Shown here piece after piece: positions 25,469 to 33,934 of a stretch of 46,123 nucleotides of DNA; position 1 is the stretch's first letter, and every line of letters begins with the position of its first letter. Location: positions 1-46,123 of the forward strand of contig JAVBQJ010000016.1 in NCBI GenBank assembly GCA_031549115.1, read 5' to 3'. This DNA comes from JAVBQJ01 sp031549115. Lineage in GTDB: Bacteria; Verrucomicrobiota; Lentisphaeria; Victivallales; Victivallaceae. The notes beneath the pieces were generated by a model. The model made no database searches. It was given only the letters and a program-made list of their open reading frames with translations, and was not told where the DNA came from. The translations under genes and the position numbers were made by a program.

Positions 25469-25825
25469 TTATATGGATTTTGAACGATTCACTTCAATGG
25501 CGATGGTATCGACCTCGGGGAGCACACCGGGTTTCACCACCCGGACCCAGACCGAAACCACCTGCATATACGACAGCCCCAGCCGGGCGCACTCCTCGGC
25601 AAACGCTTCCAAGAGATAAAAATCCGATGTCCGGCCCAGCGCGGCGATTTTCCGTGTCAGTTCGGCATAATCAACCGAGCAGGAAAGGTCGTCCCGTTCA
25701 CCGGCTGCGCGCAAGTCCAGCGACAGCCGGAGTGAAACCAACAGGGAACGCGGCGCCAGGCGCTCTTCCGGACCGGTACCGATCACGGTTTCGACGTGGA
25801 TATTTTCCAGCGCAATCGTATCCAT
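25469..25825 (-). CDS. folB: Dihydroneopterin aldolase
   Basis: FolB converts dihydroneopterin to 6-hydroxymethyl-dihydropterin in folate synthesis. The 118-residue protein fits the family: DTIALENIHVETVIGTGPEERL at the start, the DLSCSVDYAELTRKIA segment and LEAFAEECARLGL, with VWVRVVKPGVLPEVD supplying the conserved late lysine and proline region. ATG 25825 shares one base with the pcnB stop. No folK or folP is nearby, which is unusual because folB and folK are often adjacent. It could alternatively act as an epimerase, a known activity of the same fold. Confidence 0.9.
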   Translation of the reverse strand: MDTIALENIHVETVIGTGPEERLAPRSLLVSLRLSLDLRAAGERDDLSCSVDYAELTRKIAALGRTSDFYLLEAFAEECARLGLSYMQVVSVWVRVVKPGVLPEVDTIAIEVNRSKSI

Positions 25826-27252
25826 CAAATCCCTACTTCCAACGGCGGAAGCTCGATCTCCTCGCGCTCATCGGCGGTACCGCTGTTTTCCGGCAACGCC
25901 TCCCCGGCGGTGTTGACCGGTTTGCGGCGACGGCGGCGACGGCGCGCCCGCGGCGGTTTCGCTCCGGTTTCGCCGGATTCGCTCCCGGATTCCTCCTCGG
26001 CATCTTTGCCGCCGGCGGCTTTCCAGCGCGTCACCAACTCTTCGGAGTGCCACATCGCTTCATTCTGGATCTTTAGGAACTCGATCGCATGGGCTCCGCT
26101 GCCGGAGCTGCGGCGGCCAGCTTTCAAGCGCGGCTGCAACGTCAGAATCCGTTCGGCGGAAGCGTTCAAACGCTTGATCATCGCATGCGGCGCCAGCACC
26201 GCCCGGACCATCTTTTCGACTCTCTCGTCGCTGTCGGCGCCGGGTTCCCACAGTCCGCCGACTTCGGACTTGAAGTACTCTTCGAGAAACGGCAGCGTCA
26301 ACGCCGACATCGCAATCGAGATGCTCGCCCGGTAGAAGCCTTTGCGCACCCGTTCATTGCGCACTGCTAAGAGACGCATGGCGTATTCGGTCTGGGGGGT
26401 TCCCCAATGTTCGGCCAGGAAGCTGAGGAAATAACACAAGAGGCCATGCTCCTGGCAGGCGGTCAGAATCGTATCGGACCACGCCGATTTGAGAATTTTT
26501 TCCAGCTCCAGCGTCAGGCGGGAGGGCGAAGCATGCCGCAGCAATTGCACCTGATCGGCCAATGCCGCCGCAGTCGCGGGCTCCATGGTGAAATCGTATT
26601 GCCCGACCAGCTTCAATGCCCGCAGCAGCCGCACCGGGTCCTCTTCGAAGCGGACACGGGGGTCGCCCAGCGCCCGCACCACGCCGTTTTGTATATCCTG
26701 CAGTCCGAGGCCGGTGAAGTCGAACAGATGCTCATGCAGCGGATCGTAAAACAACGCGTTCACCGAAAAATCCCGGCGCCACGCGTCTTCCGAAGCGGTA
26801 CCGAACTGGTTGTCGTCGAAAATCAGCTTCTCCGGCAGCGCTTTCCGGTGTTTTAACGGCTCCGGTTTGTTGCCGGGCATGTCCGGATTGCGCCGGAAGG
26901 TGCTGACTTCGACGATTTCGCCGCCGACGTAAACATGGACGATTTTGAAACGTTTGCCGATGATCCGGGCGGCGCGGCGGCCGAATACATTCCGGATCTC
27001 TTCCGGCGTGGCCGCGGTGGCGATATCGTAATCCTTGGGTTCGCGCCCCTGCAGCAAATCGCGAATGGCGCCGCCGACGATATAGGTTTCGTAATTGGCG
27101 TGCCGCAGGCGGCTGATGAGCTCTTCGATATACGGCGCGACCCGCAGTGCCATCGGGTGCGGCTCAAGATGCGCGCCGCCCCGCTTTGCTTCCTCTTCCT
27201 GTCCGAGCCAATGGGTACACTTTTTGATGACTTTTTTCAAATATCTTTTCAT
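25825..27252 (-). CDS. pcnB: Poly(A) polymerase I / CCA-adding enzyme family nucleotidyltransferase
   Basis: This 475-residue class II nucleotidyltransferase adds A tails to RNA or, if the assignment is wrong, CCA to tRNA. The catalytic head has IVGGAIRDLLQGREPKDYDIAT with the metal-binding Asp pair, and the PcnB-type signature RIIGKRFKIVHVY; the substrate strand VEVSTFR follows. RRDFSVNALFYDP and ALGDPRVRFEEDPVRLLRALK are classic. The signature with a positively charged residue pair before FKI favours poly(A) polymerase. The C-terminus has an eight-residue arginine-rich cluster near residue 430, probably for RNA binding, then an acidic tail. ATG 27252 starts 5 nt after nadB ends. Confidence 0.88.
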   Translation of the reverse strand: MKRYLKKVIKKCTHWLGQEEEAKRGGAHLEPHPMALRVAPYIEELISRLRHANYETYIVGGAIRDLLQGREPKDYDIATAATPEEIRNVFGRRAARIIGKRFKIVHVYVGGEIVEVSTFRRNPDMPGNKPEPLKHRKALPEKLIFDDNQFGTASEDAWRRDFSVNALFYDPLHEHLFDFTGLGLQDIQNGVVRALGDPRVRFEEDPVRLLRALKLVGQYDFTMEPATAAALADQVQLLRHASPSRLTLELEKILKSAWSDTILTACQEHGLLCYFLSFLAEHWGTPQTEYAMRLLAVRNERVRKGFYRASISIAMSALTLPFLEEYFKSEVGGLWEPGADSDERVEKMVRAVLAPHAMIKRLNASAERILTLQPRLKAGRRSSGSGAHAIEFLKIQNEAMWHSEELVTRWKAAGGKDAEEESGSESGETGAKPPRARRRRRRRKPVNTAGEALPENSGTADEREEIELPPLEVGI

Positions 27253-27257
27253 AGACC

Positions 27258-28895
27258 TTAGTATTCCCGGCGGATGATCGAATCCACACACTCGGGATCT
27301 TTCCACGGATAATCCGAATTGTAATGCAAACCCCGGCTTTCGTGACGCATCAGCGAGCAGTCGATAATCAACTCCGCGACGGTGGCGATATTGCGCAACT
27401 CCACCAGATCCGGCGTCAACAGAAAGTCCCAGTAATATTTTTCGATTTCCTTGCGGATCAGTTTGATCCGCGCCTTCGCCCGTTCCAGCCGCTTGGTGGT
27501 ACGGTAAATGCCGACATAGTCCCACATGAAGCGGCGGATCTCCTCCCAGTTGTGCGAGATCACCACCAGTTCATCGGAATTCGTCGCGTTGCCGGAGCAC
27601 CAGACCGGCTTCGACAATGCGGTCGAATGCTGCTTCAGATCCGCCAGCCGCTCCCGGATGTGGACGCTGGACAATTTGCTCACCACCAACGCTTCCAACA
27701 GACTGTTGCTGGCCAGACGGTTGGCGCCGTGCAATCCGGTGCACCCCGATTCGCCGACCGCATACAACCCGGGAATGCCGGTATAGCCGTTCACATCGGT
27801 CTTGATGCCGCCGCAGATAAAATGCGCCGCCGGCACCACCGGAATCAGGTCGGTCGCCATATTGCAGCCGATGGACAGGCATTTTTCGAAAATATTGGGG
27901 AAACGCTTGCGCAACTCCGCTTCGCTTTTGTGCCGGATATCGAGATAAACGCACTTTTCGCCGGTCCGCTTCATCCGGTCGTCGATCGCCCGCGCCACCA
28001 CGTCGCGCGGCGCCAGGCTTTTCATCGGATGGTAATTGTGCATGAACTCCACCGGCTCGCCGCCGGGATTCTCACGGCACTTCAATACCGCCCCCTCCCC
28101 GCGGACCGCCTCGCTGATCAGGAACGAACGCTCATCCGGATGGTACAGGATGGTCGGGTGAAACTGGATGAACTCCATGTTGGCGATGGTCGCGCCGGCG
28201 CGGTAGCCCATGCCGACACCGGCGCCGCAGGAGACATCGGGGTTGCTGGTATACAAATAAACCTTCCCGGCGCCGCCACAGGCTATGGTGGTGGAGGCGG
28301 CAAGGAAGGTTTTGATCGTTCCGGTCTTGCAGTCGATCGCGTAGGCGCCGAGGCAGCGGTTGGCGCCGGGAAGGCCGAGCCGGTAGGTGGCGATCACATC
28401 GATGGACATGTGGTATTCCAGCAGGGTGATCCGGGGATTGGCGCGGCACTCCTCGATCAGCAGCCGCTCGATCTCTTCGCCGGTGATGTCGCCGGCATGC
28501 AGGATCCGGCGTTTGCCGTGTCCCCCTTCCCGGCCGAGGTCGAATTCATCTTTGTTGTCGGTGAAGCCGAGTTCGCCGCGGGTGGTGAATTTCGCGCCGC
28601 GGCCGATGAGTTCGTTGATGACTTCCGGACCGGTTTCCACGATGGTACGCACGGCGGCTTCGTCACAAAGACCGGCTCCGGCATACAACGTGTCCTTGAC
28701 ATGCTCGTCGAAGCTGTCGAGTTCGTCGATCACACAGGCGATGCCGCCCTGGGCGTAACGGGTATTGGCCTCATCAAGCTGCCGTTTGGTCAGGACCGCG
28801 ACAGTACCTCCGGCCTCCGCCAGATGCAGAGCGCTGGACAATCCGGCCAGACCGCTGCCGATGACCAGATGGTCAAATTCAAAACATTCAGTCAT
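27258..28895 (-). CDS. nadB: L-aspartate oxidase
   Basis: NadB oxidises L-aspartate to iminoaspartate with FAD, the first step of de novo NAD synthesis. The 545-residue protein has the dinucleotide-binding start DHLVIGSGLAGLSSALHLAEAG, then RYAQGGIACVIDE, the active region HGANRLASNSLLEALV and the capping domain. The C-terminal helical domain is typical of the succinate dehydrogenase/fumarate reductase flavoprotein family. SEAVRGEGAVLKC and EFIQFHPTILYHPDERSFLISEA favour NadB over fumarate reductase. ATG 28895 is chosen because an AAGGG site precedes it; upstream codons have no site. nadA and nadC are not in the window. It heads a five-gene minus-strand operon. Confidence 0.95.
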   Translation of the reverse strand: MTECFEFDHLVIGSGLAGLSSALHLAEAGGTVAVLTKRQLDEANTRYAQGGIACVIDELDSFDEHVKDTLYAGAGLCDEAAVRTIVETGPEVINELIGRGAKFTTRGELGFTDNKDEFDLGREGGHGKRRILHAGDITGEEIERLLIEECRANPRITLLEYHMSIDVIATYRLGLPGANRCLGAYAIDCKTGTIKTFLAASTTIACGGAGKVYLYTSNPDVSCGAGVGMGYRAGATIANMEFIQFHPTILYHPDERSFLISEAVRGEGAVLKCRENPGGEPVEFMHNYHPMKSLAPRDVVARAIDDRMKRTGEKCVYLDIRHKSEAELRKRFPNIFEKCLSIGCNMATDLIPVVPAAHFICGGIKTDVNGYTGIPGLYAVGESGCTGLHGANRLASNSLLEALVVSKLSSVHIRERLADLKQHSTALSKPVWCSGNATNSDELVVISHNWEEIRRFMWDYVGIYRTTKRLERAKARIKLIRKEIEKYYWDFLLTPDLVELRNIATVAELIIDCSLMRHESRGLHYNSDYPWKDPECVDSIIRREY

Positions 28896-28911
28896 TATTT
28901 GATAATATCCC

Positions 28912-28940
28912 TTGAAAGAAATCGGACTAGCAGTTAAATT
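28912..28940 (+). promoter_or_regulatory. Candidate promoter of lnt
   Basis: TTGAAA (28912-28917) is 17 bp from TAAATT (28935-28940). The -10 box overlaps that of the divergent nadB promoter. Confidence 0.4.
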
Positions 28941-28964
28941 ACACGTATATCGCGCTAATTTCAA
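28936..28964 (-). promoter_or_regulatory. Candidate promoter of the nadB operon
   Basis: On the minus strand TTGAAA (28964-28959) is 17 bp from TAATTT (28941-28936). The two promoters overlap, so lnt and nadB transcription may compete. Confidence 0.35.
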
Positions 28965-28981
28965 GGAAACAAGGGAGAAAA

Positions 28982-30733
28982 TTGAAGTTCTTTCGTCAAA
29001 AAACGGCAAATTCGGCGGTCAATGAGGCATGGCGGATCGGGTTGCGGGCTTTTGCGCTCCGCTTCGGCGCCGTAACCCTTTCCGCGTTGGTGATGACGGC
29101 GGCGCTGCCGCCGTTGAATTGGAGCATGGCGGCATGGTTCGCGCTGGCGCCGGCGCTGGTTGTCTGGTTCCGGAGTACGCCCCTGAAGGCGGCGTTGTGG
29201 GGTTGGTGGTGGGCGACCTTGTACGCCTTTGCCGGCTTCTACTGGCTGCGGGAAATCCATCCGGCCATTCCGTACGGCATTGCGCCGGTATTCGGAGCGT
29301 ATTTCATTCCGATGGCGGCATTGGCGCCGGTGTTGTTCCGCCATTTCCTGGTGCCGCTGGAGCTGCAGCTGGCCGGACATGAGAAAGCGAGCCAGGCTCC
29401 GCCGCCCGGCTGGCGGCGCGAAATCCCGCTGGCAATATCCATGGCCGCGTTGTTCGTGTTGACCGAATACCTGCGTTCGCAGGTGCTGCCGTGGAATTAT
29501 CTGTCGGCGACCCAGTGGCGCAATCACGGCCTGATGGGAATTTGCGCTTTCACCGGAAGCTACGGCTTGAGTTTCCTGATCGTAGTGGTCAACTGCGCCC
29601 TCGCCGTCACCGTATTGACGGCGCTGCGCGCCGGAAGACACTACAAATACGCGTGGGGCATGTTGTTTGCGATCGCGCTCTTGCTGGCGGCTTTCCTGTT
29701 GAGTCTGACGGTAATCCGGCCGCCGGGAAAGTCCGTCACCCGCGGCTGCGAAATCGGCGTGATTCAACCCGCCCCCGAACGCCGTCAGATCGGCATGGAC
29801 ACCGCGACCCGGGCCCGGATGGACCGGGAAGCCCTGACCGACAATCTGGCGCTGTCGCGGGAGATTCTGGGCGAAAACCCGCCTCCGGCGCTGCTGGTCT
29901 GGCCGGAAACCTCCATCGGCGTGCCGCTCCGGGCCGGGTCGGAATTCGGCGCCGTCTACCGGGCGGCGCTGAACGCGTTGCTGCAGGAAAAAAAGGTGCC
30001 GCTGCTCCTGGGTACCATGGATTGGGAAAGCCTGCCGGAAGGGGCGGACCGGGAGGCGCAAATGACCAATACGGCCTTTCTGCTGGAGCCGGATAGCGCC
30101 GCGGGCGGGATGAAAATCTCCGGCCGTTATGACAAAAATCATCTGGTGCCGTTCGGCGAATACGTGCCGTTCCGACGTTTCCTGCCGGAACTGATCACCC
30201 GGAATATCGAAATGGGCGGCGACCTGGCCCGCGGCGCCAGCTCCGACCCGATGGTGCTGCCGTATGGTTTCCGGGGCGGTTTGCTGATCTGCTTCGAAGA
30301 CGTTTTCCCCTATCTGGCCCGCGCGCAGGTCCGGCGCGGCGCCGATTTCCTGCTGGTGATCACCAACGACTCGTGGTACCCGGCGAGCGCCGAACAGGAA
30401 CAGCATCTGGCCAACAGCGTATTCCGGGCGGTGGAAACCGGTGTGCCGATGATCCGCTGCGGCAGCAACTCGGGCAGCGTCCTGATTCACCGCGACGGCT
30501 CGTTTTCCGCGTTGAACCAATACGATCCGACGGTGCCGGTACGCACCGCGGGCAGTTTCTCATTGCAGGTGCCGCAGGAGTACCAACCGACCTTTTTCGT
30601 ACGTTTCGGCGACTGGTTCGTGGGCTTCTGCGCCCTTGCCGGATTCGCCGCACTGGTATACACCGGAAGCATCTGGCTGACGAAAAAACGCCGGCTGCTG
30701 CAAACGGCCACGGGAATCGAGGAGGAAGAGTGA
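28982..30733 (+). CDS. lnt: Apolipoprotein N-acyltransferase
   Basis: Lnt adds the third acyl chain to lipoproteins in the inner membrane, the last step of their maturation. The 583-residue protein has about six N-terminal membrane spans followed by a nitrilase-like periplasmic domain and a final C-terminal span. The catalytic triad is visible: Glu309 in WPETSIG, Lys385 in YDKNHLVPFGEYVPF and Cys437 in LLICFEDVF. The end TNDSWYPASAEQEQHLANSVFRAVE is typical. The start is a TTG at 28982, supported by AAGGGAG 4 nt before it; the next in-frame ATG would remove part of the first span. Its presence points to an outer membrane with triacylated lipoproteins. A HIT gene follows after 1 nt. Confidence 0.95.
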   Translation: MKFFRQKTANSAVNEAWRIGLRAFALRFGAVTLSALVMTAALPPLNWSMAAWFALAPALVVWFRSTPLKAALWGWWWATLYAFAGFYWLREIHPAIPYGIAPVFGAYFIPMAALAPVLFRHFLVPLELQLAGHEKASQAPPPGWRREIPLAISMAALFVLTEYLRSQVLPWNYLSATQWRNHGLMGICAFTGSYGLSFLIVVVNCALAVTVLTALRAGRHYKYAWGMLFAIALLLAAFLLSLTVIRPPGKSVTRGCEIGVIQPAPERRQIGMDTATRARMDREALTDNLALSREILGENPPPALLVWPETSIGVPLRAGSEFGAVYRAALNALLQEKKVPLLLGTMDWESLPEGADREAQMTNTAFLLEPDSAAGGMKISGRYDKNHLVPFGEYVPFRRFLPELITRNIEMGGDLARGASSDPMVLPYGFRGGLLICFEDVFPYLARAQVRRGADFLLVITNDSWYPASAEQEQHLANSVFRAVETGVPMIRCGSNSGSVLIHRDGSFSALNQYDPTVPVRTAGSFSLQVPQEYQPTFFVRFGDWFVGFCALAGFAALVYTGSIWLTKKRRLLQTATGIEEEE

Positions 30734-30734
30734 T

Positions 30735-31232
30735 ATGAGCACGAGACCATTGTGGGCGCCATGGCGCATGGAGTTCATCCGCGGCGAAAAAGAGTGCCGC
30801 TGTTTCCTGTGCGGCAACCGGGAGCCGGACCCCGCCCGCCCGGAGGAGGAGATCATCGTCCGGCGCGGCAGGCTGGTGTTTGTGATTCTGAACCGTTACC
30901 CGTACAACGCCGGACATCTGCTGGTGGCGCCCTACCGCCACGTCGGCGACCTGGCCGAATTGACCGAAGAGGAACGCCACGAATTGATCGACACGACCGC
31001 CGAAGCCAAACAGGTGCTGGACCGTCTGCTGCATCCGGACGCCTGCAACGCCGGGTTGAATCTGGGCAAGGCCGCCGGGGCCGGCGTCGCCGACCACCTG
31101 CATATGCATCTGGTGCCGCGCTGGGTCGGCGATACGAATTTCATGCCGGTGATCGCGGATGTCCGCTGCGTGCCGGAAGCATTGACGGAAACCGCGAAAT
31201 TCCTGCGCAACCATTGGGAACAACAACCATGA
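30735..31232 (+). CDS. HIT-family hydrolase, AP4A phosphorylase-like
   Basis: This 165-residue protein carries the histidine-triad motif DHLHMHLVPRW, in which His residues act on nucleotide phosphoesters. N-terminal CFLCGN and PYNAGHLLVAPYRHVGDLAELT are as in the Ap4A phosphorylase-like branch found in many bacteria and archaea. The substrate is probably a dinucleoside polyphosphate or nucleoside phosphoramidate, but this cannot be read from sequence. ATG 30735 lies 1 nt after the lnt stop, and its stop overlaps the next start by 4 nt, so this is a tight operon. Confidence 0.92.
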   Translation: MSTRPLWAPWRMEFIRGEKECRCFLCGNREPDPARPEEEIIVRRGRLVFVILNRYPYNAGHLLVAPYRHVGDLAELTEEERHELIDTTAEAKQVLDRLLHPDACNAGLNLGKAAGAGVADHLHMHLVPRWVGDTNFMPVIADVRCVPEALTETAKFLRNHWEQQP

Positions 31233-32089
31233 AAATGTGTCTGGACTGTATCACCTGCGTGGTGGGGAATGTCATTCACCTGGCCAAGGAGGCCGTAGCC
31301 GATCCGGTGCAGCAGGAGGCGATGGCGCGCGAGCTGCTGGATATTTCCGCCGGCGTCAGTTGGGAAGTGACGCCGCCGGAATACGCCAGTTTGCTGTATG
31401 GGGTGTTGAACAAGTACACCGGCTGCCCGGATTTGTTCATCAAAGAGAAAGACCAATCCACCGAACTGGCGATGCGCCTTTTGCCGGACTTGCGCACGGA
31501 GCTGGCCAAACAGCCGGATTACTTCGAAGCCGTGGTGCGCATCGTCGCCGGCGGCAATATCATCGATTACGGCGTCGACCGCCATTTCAAGCTTGACACG
31601 GTGCGGGACCGGCTGTTGGAGGTATTCCACATGCCGGTGGATGCGGCGGCGGTGCGCCGGCTGCGGGAGAATCTGGAACGGGCGGAATCGATTCTGTACA
31701 TCCTTGATAACTGCGGCGAAGCGGTGTTGGACAAGCTGCTGATCGAAATGTTCGCGCCGAAGGTCACATTGGCGGTGCGCGGCGCGCCGGTATTCAACGA
31801 CATCACCCGCCGGGAACTGGTATCGTCGGGCCTCGCGGAATACGCCTGCATCGACACCGGCGACCCGACGCCGGGAGTGTCGCTGACCCATGCGGCTCCG
31901 GAGTTCCTGCGCCGGATGCGGGCCAGCGATCTGGTCCTGGCCAAGGGACAGGGCAACTTCGAAACCCTGACCGACTACGACCGGCCGATTTTCCACCTGT
32001 TGCGGGCCAAGTGCGGCATCGTGATCAAATTTCTCGGCGGCGTGCCGCACAACTCGTTGCAGGTGATTGCGCGAAACCTGCCGGAATGA
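31229..32089 (+). CDS. DUF89 metal-dependent phosphatase-like protein with CxxC
   Basis: The protein has 286 residues and starts MKMCLDCITCVVGN, the CxxC-type N-terminus of the smaller microbial DUF89 proteins. The core has ILYILDNCGEAVLDKLLIEM, with the metal-binding DNCGE box, then LAVRGAPVFNDIT and SDLVLAKGQGNFETL followed by a late KCG(I/V)VIKFLGGVPHNS-type end. Family members are metal-dependent phosphatases acting on sugar phosphates or damaged metabolites (ARMT1 is a eukaryotic relative). The ATGA overlap with the preceding HIT gene sets the start at 31229; an in-frame extension back to 30752 would be read through HIT and is rejected. The substrate is unknown. Confidence 0.85.
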   Translation: MKMCLDCITCVVGNVIHLAKEAVADPVQQEAMARELLDISAGVSWEVTPPEYASLLYGVLNKYTGCPDLFIKEKDQSTELAMRLLPDLRTELAKQPDYFEAVVRIVAGGNIIDYGVDRHFKLDTVRDRLLEVFHMPVDAAAVRRLRENLERAESILYILDNCGEAVLDKLLIEMFAPKVTLAVRGAPVFNDITRRELVSSGLAEYACIDTGDPTPGVSLTHAAPEFLRRMRASDLVLAKGQGNFETLTDYDRPIFHLLRAKCGIVIKFLGGVPHNSLQVIARNLPE

Positions 32090-32102
32090 TATGGAGGTGA
32101 AA

Positions 32103-33467
32103 ATGCGTATGAACATCGTTGCCTGGGCCGGACTTGTCGTCTGCTCGCTTGGCGTATCGGCGGCGGATGAGTCTCCCTCGCAAAAACTGCGGCAATTGAC
32201 GCAGGACAAACCGGCGTTCATCCGCGAATACGACCGCATCCGGCTGCTCCCTCCGATCGATCCCATGCCGATCGGGGAGCGCGTGGAGTGTTTTTTCATC
32301 GCCTGCCGAGAATTGCTTTCTCTGGACAATGTGGAGGAGTTCCGAAGAGAACAACGGGTTTTGCTGCAGGAAGTAATAGAAAGGATGGCAGCGGTTTCCG
32401 GTGAAGATGAACTCAAGTGGTCCCAGTTGCGCTTTCGCGTGCGTTATGATTGGCTCGTGATGTTGACCATACTTTATGAAAAGGATCCGGCGACCAAAGA
32501 GCGACTCCAGAATGATCCGAACGCCCCCGAAGCACAAGAGCTGCTGCGGGAAGCGCAAGCTGCCGTCCTGGATGATGGCTGTCCGGAAAACTCACGGTTA
32601 TTCCTGGCGTTTCCCTCTGGAACGATACATACGCCGGAAACCATGGCACAGGTAACGGAGTATCTGCAGCAGGGGCAATGGTCGCATAATGCCCGGATCA
32701 AGCTCCTAGAACCGATTGCCAAATACCTGCTTTACCAGGGCGAGCAATACTGCGAAGGCTATGCTCTGGTGGCAACGGAACTGGCGGCTCAAGAAAAAGC
32801 CGGAGCGTCGGACGAACTGCAATTCAAGCTCTTGAACTTGTTGGCACATGCCGCCGGACGACAGCAAAGCCAGGCGTCGCCCCAGAGCATTTCCACCTTT
32901 TTGGAACAATTCCTGGAAAACGACTATCAGCGGGAATTGATCTATGCCCGCATACTGCAGTTGAGTGACATCACCACAGCGCAGCGTATCGCAACCCGGC
33001 TGAATCAGGCGGAAGCGTGCGCGTCATACGACCCGGAGCGCGCCTACCGCATTCTTATGGAACTAATTATCGGAGAAGACTTAACATATTTTTTCTTGCC
33101 CAGTGGCAAAATTTTACATCATCTGAACGTATTCGGTTACCATCAGGAATACCGGCAGCTTTGCCGAACCCTGTTGAAAAAATATTCACAGAATCAAGAG
33201 GATGGGGTCTATTTTACCGAAATTGCAAAAAGTTACGCGCTAATACTAGGACAGGAAAAGGATCAAGTGGAATTGAAACAATTACTGGAACAGGCACAAA
33301 AATTTCTCCTACCGGAACAACTGACCGAGTCCCTTAACATATGCCGCTCCGCCTACGAATCCGGCGTGAAAAATCCCGCGCTCCAACCTCTGGATCGAAA
33401 TGAACTCGAAGCATTGCGGAATTTTCGCCGCCGCCACCCGGAGGTATTCAAGGTCAATCTGCCTTAG
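32103..33467 (+). CDS. Unrecognised secreted protein, 454 residues
   Basis: I do not recognise a family. A Sec signal peptide (RMNIVAWAGLVVCSLGVSA, then ADE) indicates export to the periplasm or beyond; no lipobox is evident. The mature protein looks mainly helical, rich in Gln, Glu and Leu, with repeated short helices (LLNLLAHAAGRQQSQ, ARILQLSDITTAQRIATRL) that suggest TPR-like or alpha-solenoid packing. GGAGGTGA 2 nt before ATG 32103 sets the start. Base composition drops in this gene, most clearly near 33050-33310, so it may be newer than its neighbours. It follows the DUF89 gene closely. Its end overlaps the convergent CYTH gene by 14 nt. Confidence 0.7.
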   Translation: MRMNIVAWAGLVVCSLGVSAADESPSQKLRQLTQDKPAFIREYDRIRLLPPIDPMPIGERVECFFIACRELLSLDNVEEFRREQRVLLQEVIERMAAVSGEDELKWSQLRFRVRYDWLVMLTILYEKDPATKERLQNDPNAPEAQELLREAQAAVLDDGCPENSRLFLAFPSGTIHTPETMAQVTEYLQQGQWSHNARIKLLEPIAKYLLYQGEQYCEGYALVATELAAQEKAGASDELQFKLLNLLAHAAGRQQSQASPQSISTFLEQFLENDYQRELIYARILQLSDITTAQRIATRLNQAEACASYDPERAYRILMELIIGEDLTYFFLPSGKILHHLNVFGYHQEYRQLCRTLLKKYSQNQEDGVYFTEIAKSYALILGQEKDQVELKQLLEQAQKFLLPEQLTESLNICRSAYESGVKNPALQPLDRNELEALRNFRRRHPEVFKVNLP

Positions 33468-33930
33468 CGGGCCACGTCCGGTAGGGGCGGGTGGCGAGAT
33501 AGCGGTTCGAATAGCGGAAATCTCCGGAAACTTCCTCTGCCGCCCATGGCGGCAGCGCGAATTTCTCATCCGGGTGCGACAATTCGATCTCCGCCACCAC
33601 CAGCCCGGCGTTGTCGCCGTCGAAGACGTCGACCTCCCAGGTGTGCCCCGCATATTCCACCAGGTGGCGACGCTTGCCGATCATCCGCCTAGAAGCCAGA
33701 GTCGCCAATAACTCTTTGGCGTCGGCGACCGGAATCGGGTATTCGAATTCGGCCCGGCTGATCCCGGTCGGCAACCCTTTGATGGTCAGGTACGCGGCAT
33801 CGCCTTTGAGTCTGACCCGCACCGTCGGTTCGCCGGCGCCGGTCAGATACCCCTGGGCGATTTCGACCCCCTCACCCGCGGGAAGCCAGCCGTCGCGCAC
33901 CAGAAATTTCCGTTCGATTTCAACACCCAT
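33454..33930 (-). CDS. CYTH-domain triphosphatase-like protein
   Basis: The 158-residue protein is a stand-alone CYTH (triphosphate tunnel metalloenzyme) domain. The signature EIERKFLV at residues 4-11 gives the ExExK motif that binds the triphosphate. Alternating acidic and basic strands follow: TVRVRLKGDAAYLTIKG, SRAEFEYPI, EVDVFDGDNAGLVVAEIEL. Bacterial members are usually inorganic triphosphatases; a few make cAMP or hydrolyse thiamine triphosphate. Its place after ppk, ppx and pfk fits polyphosphate turnover. ATG 33930 begins 4 nt after pfk. It is the last gene of the minus-strand operon and overlaps the convergent gene. Confidence 0.9.
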   Translation of the reverse strand: MGVEIERKFLVRDGWLPAGEGVEIAQGYLTGAGEPTVRVRLKGDAAYLTIKGLPTGISRAEFEYPIPVADAKELLATLASRRMIGKRRHLVEYAGHTWEVDVFDGDNAGLVVAEIELSHPDEKFALPPWAAEEVSGDFRYSNRYLATRPYRTWPAKAD

Positions 33931-33934
33931 GGCT

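Noticed and set aside
28961..30520. Minus-strand frame of about 520 codons opposite lnt
   Set aside because: Antisense to a gene with a full catalytic triad; its composition is shadow-like.
30752..31228. Extension of the DUF89 gene upstream through the HIT gene
   Set aside because: The added residues are frame-shifted HIT sequence; ATG 31229 with an ATGA overlap and the CxxC start is the family N-terminus.
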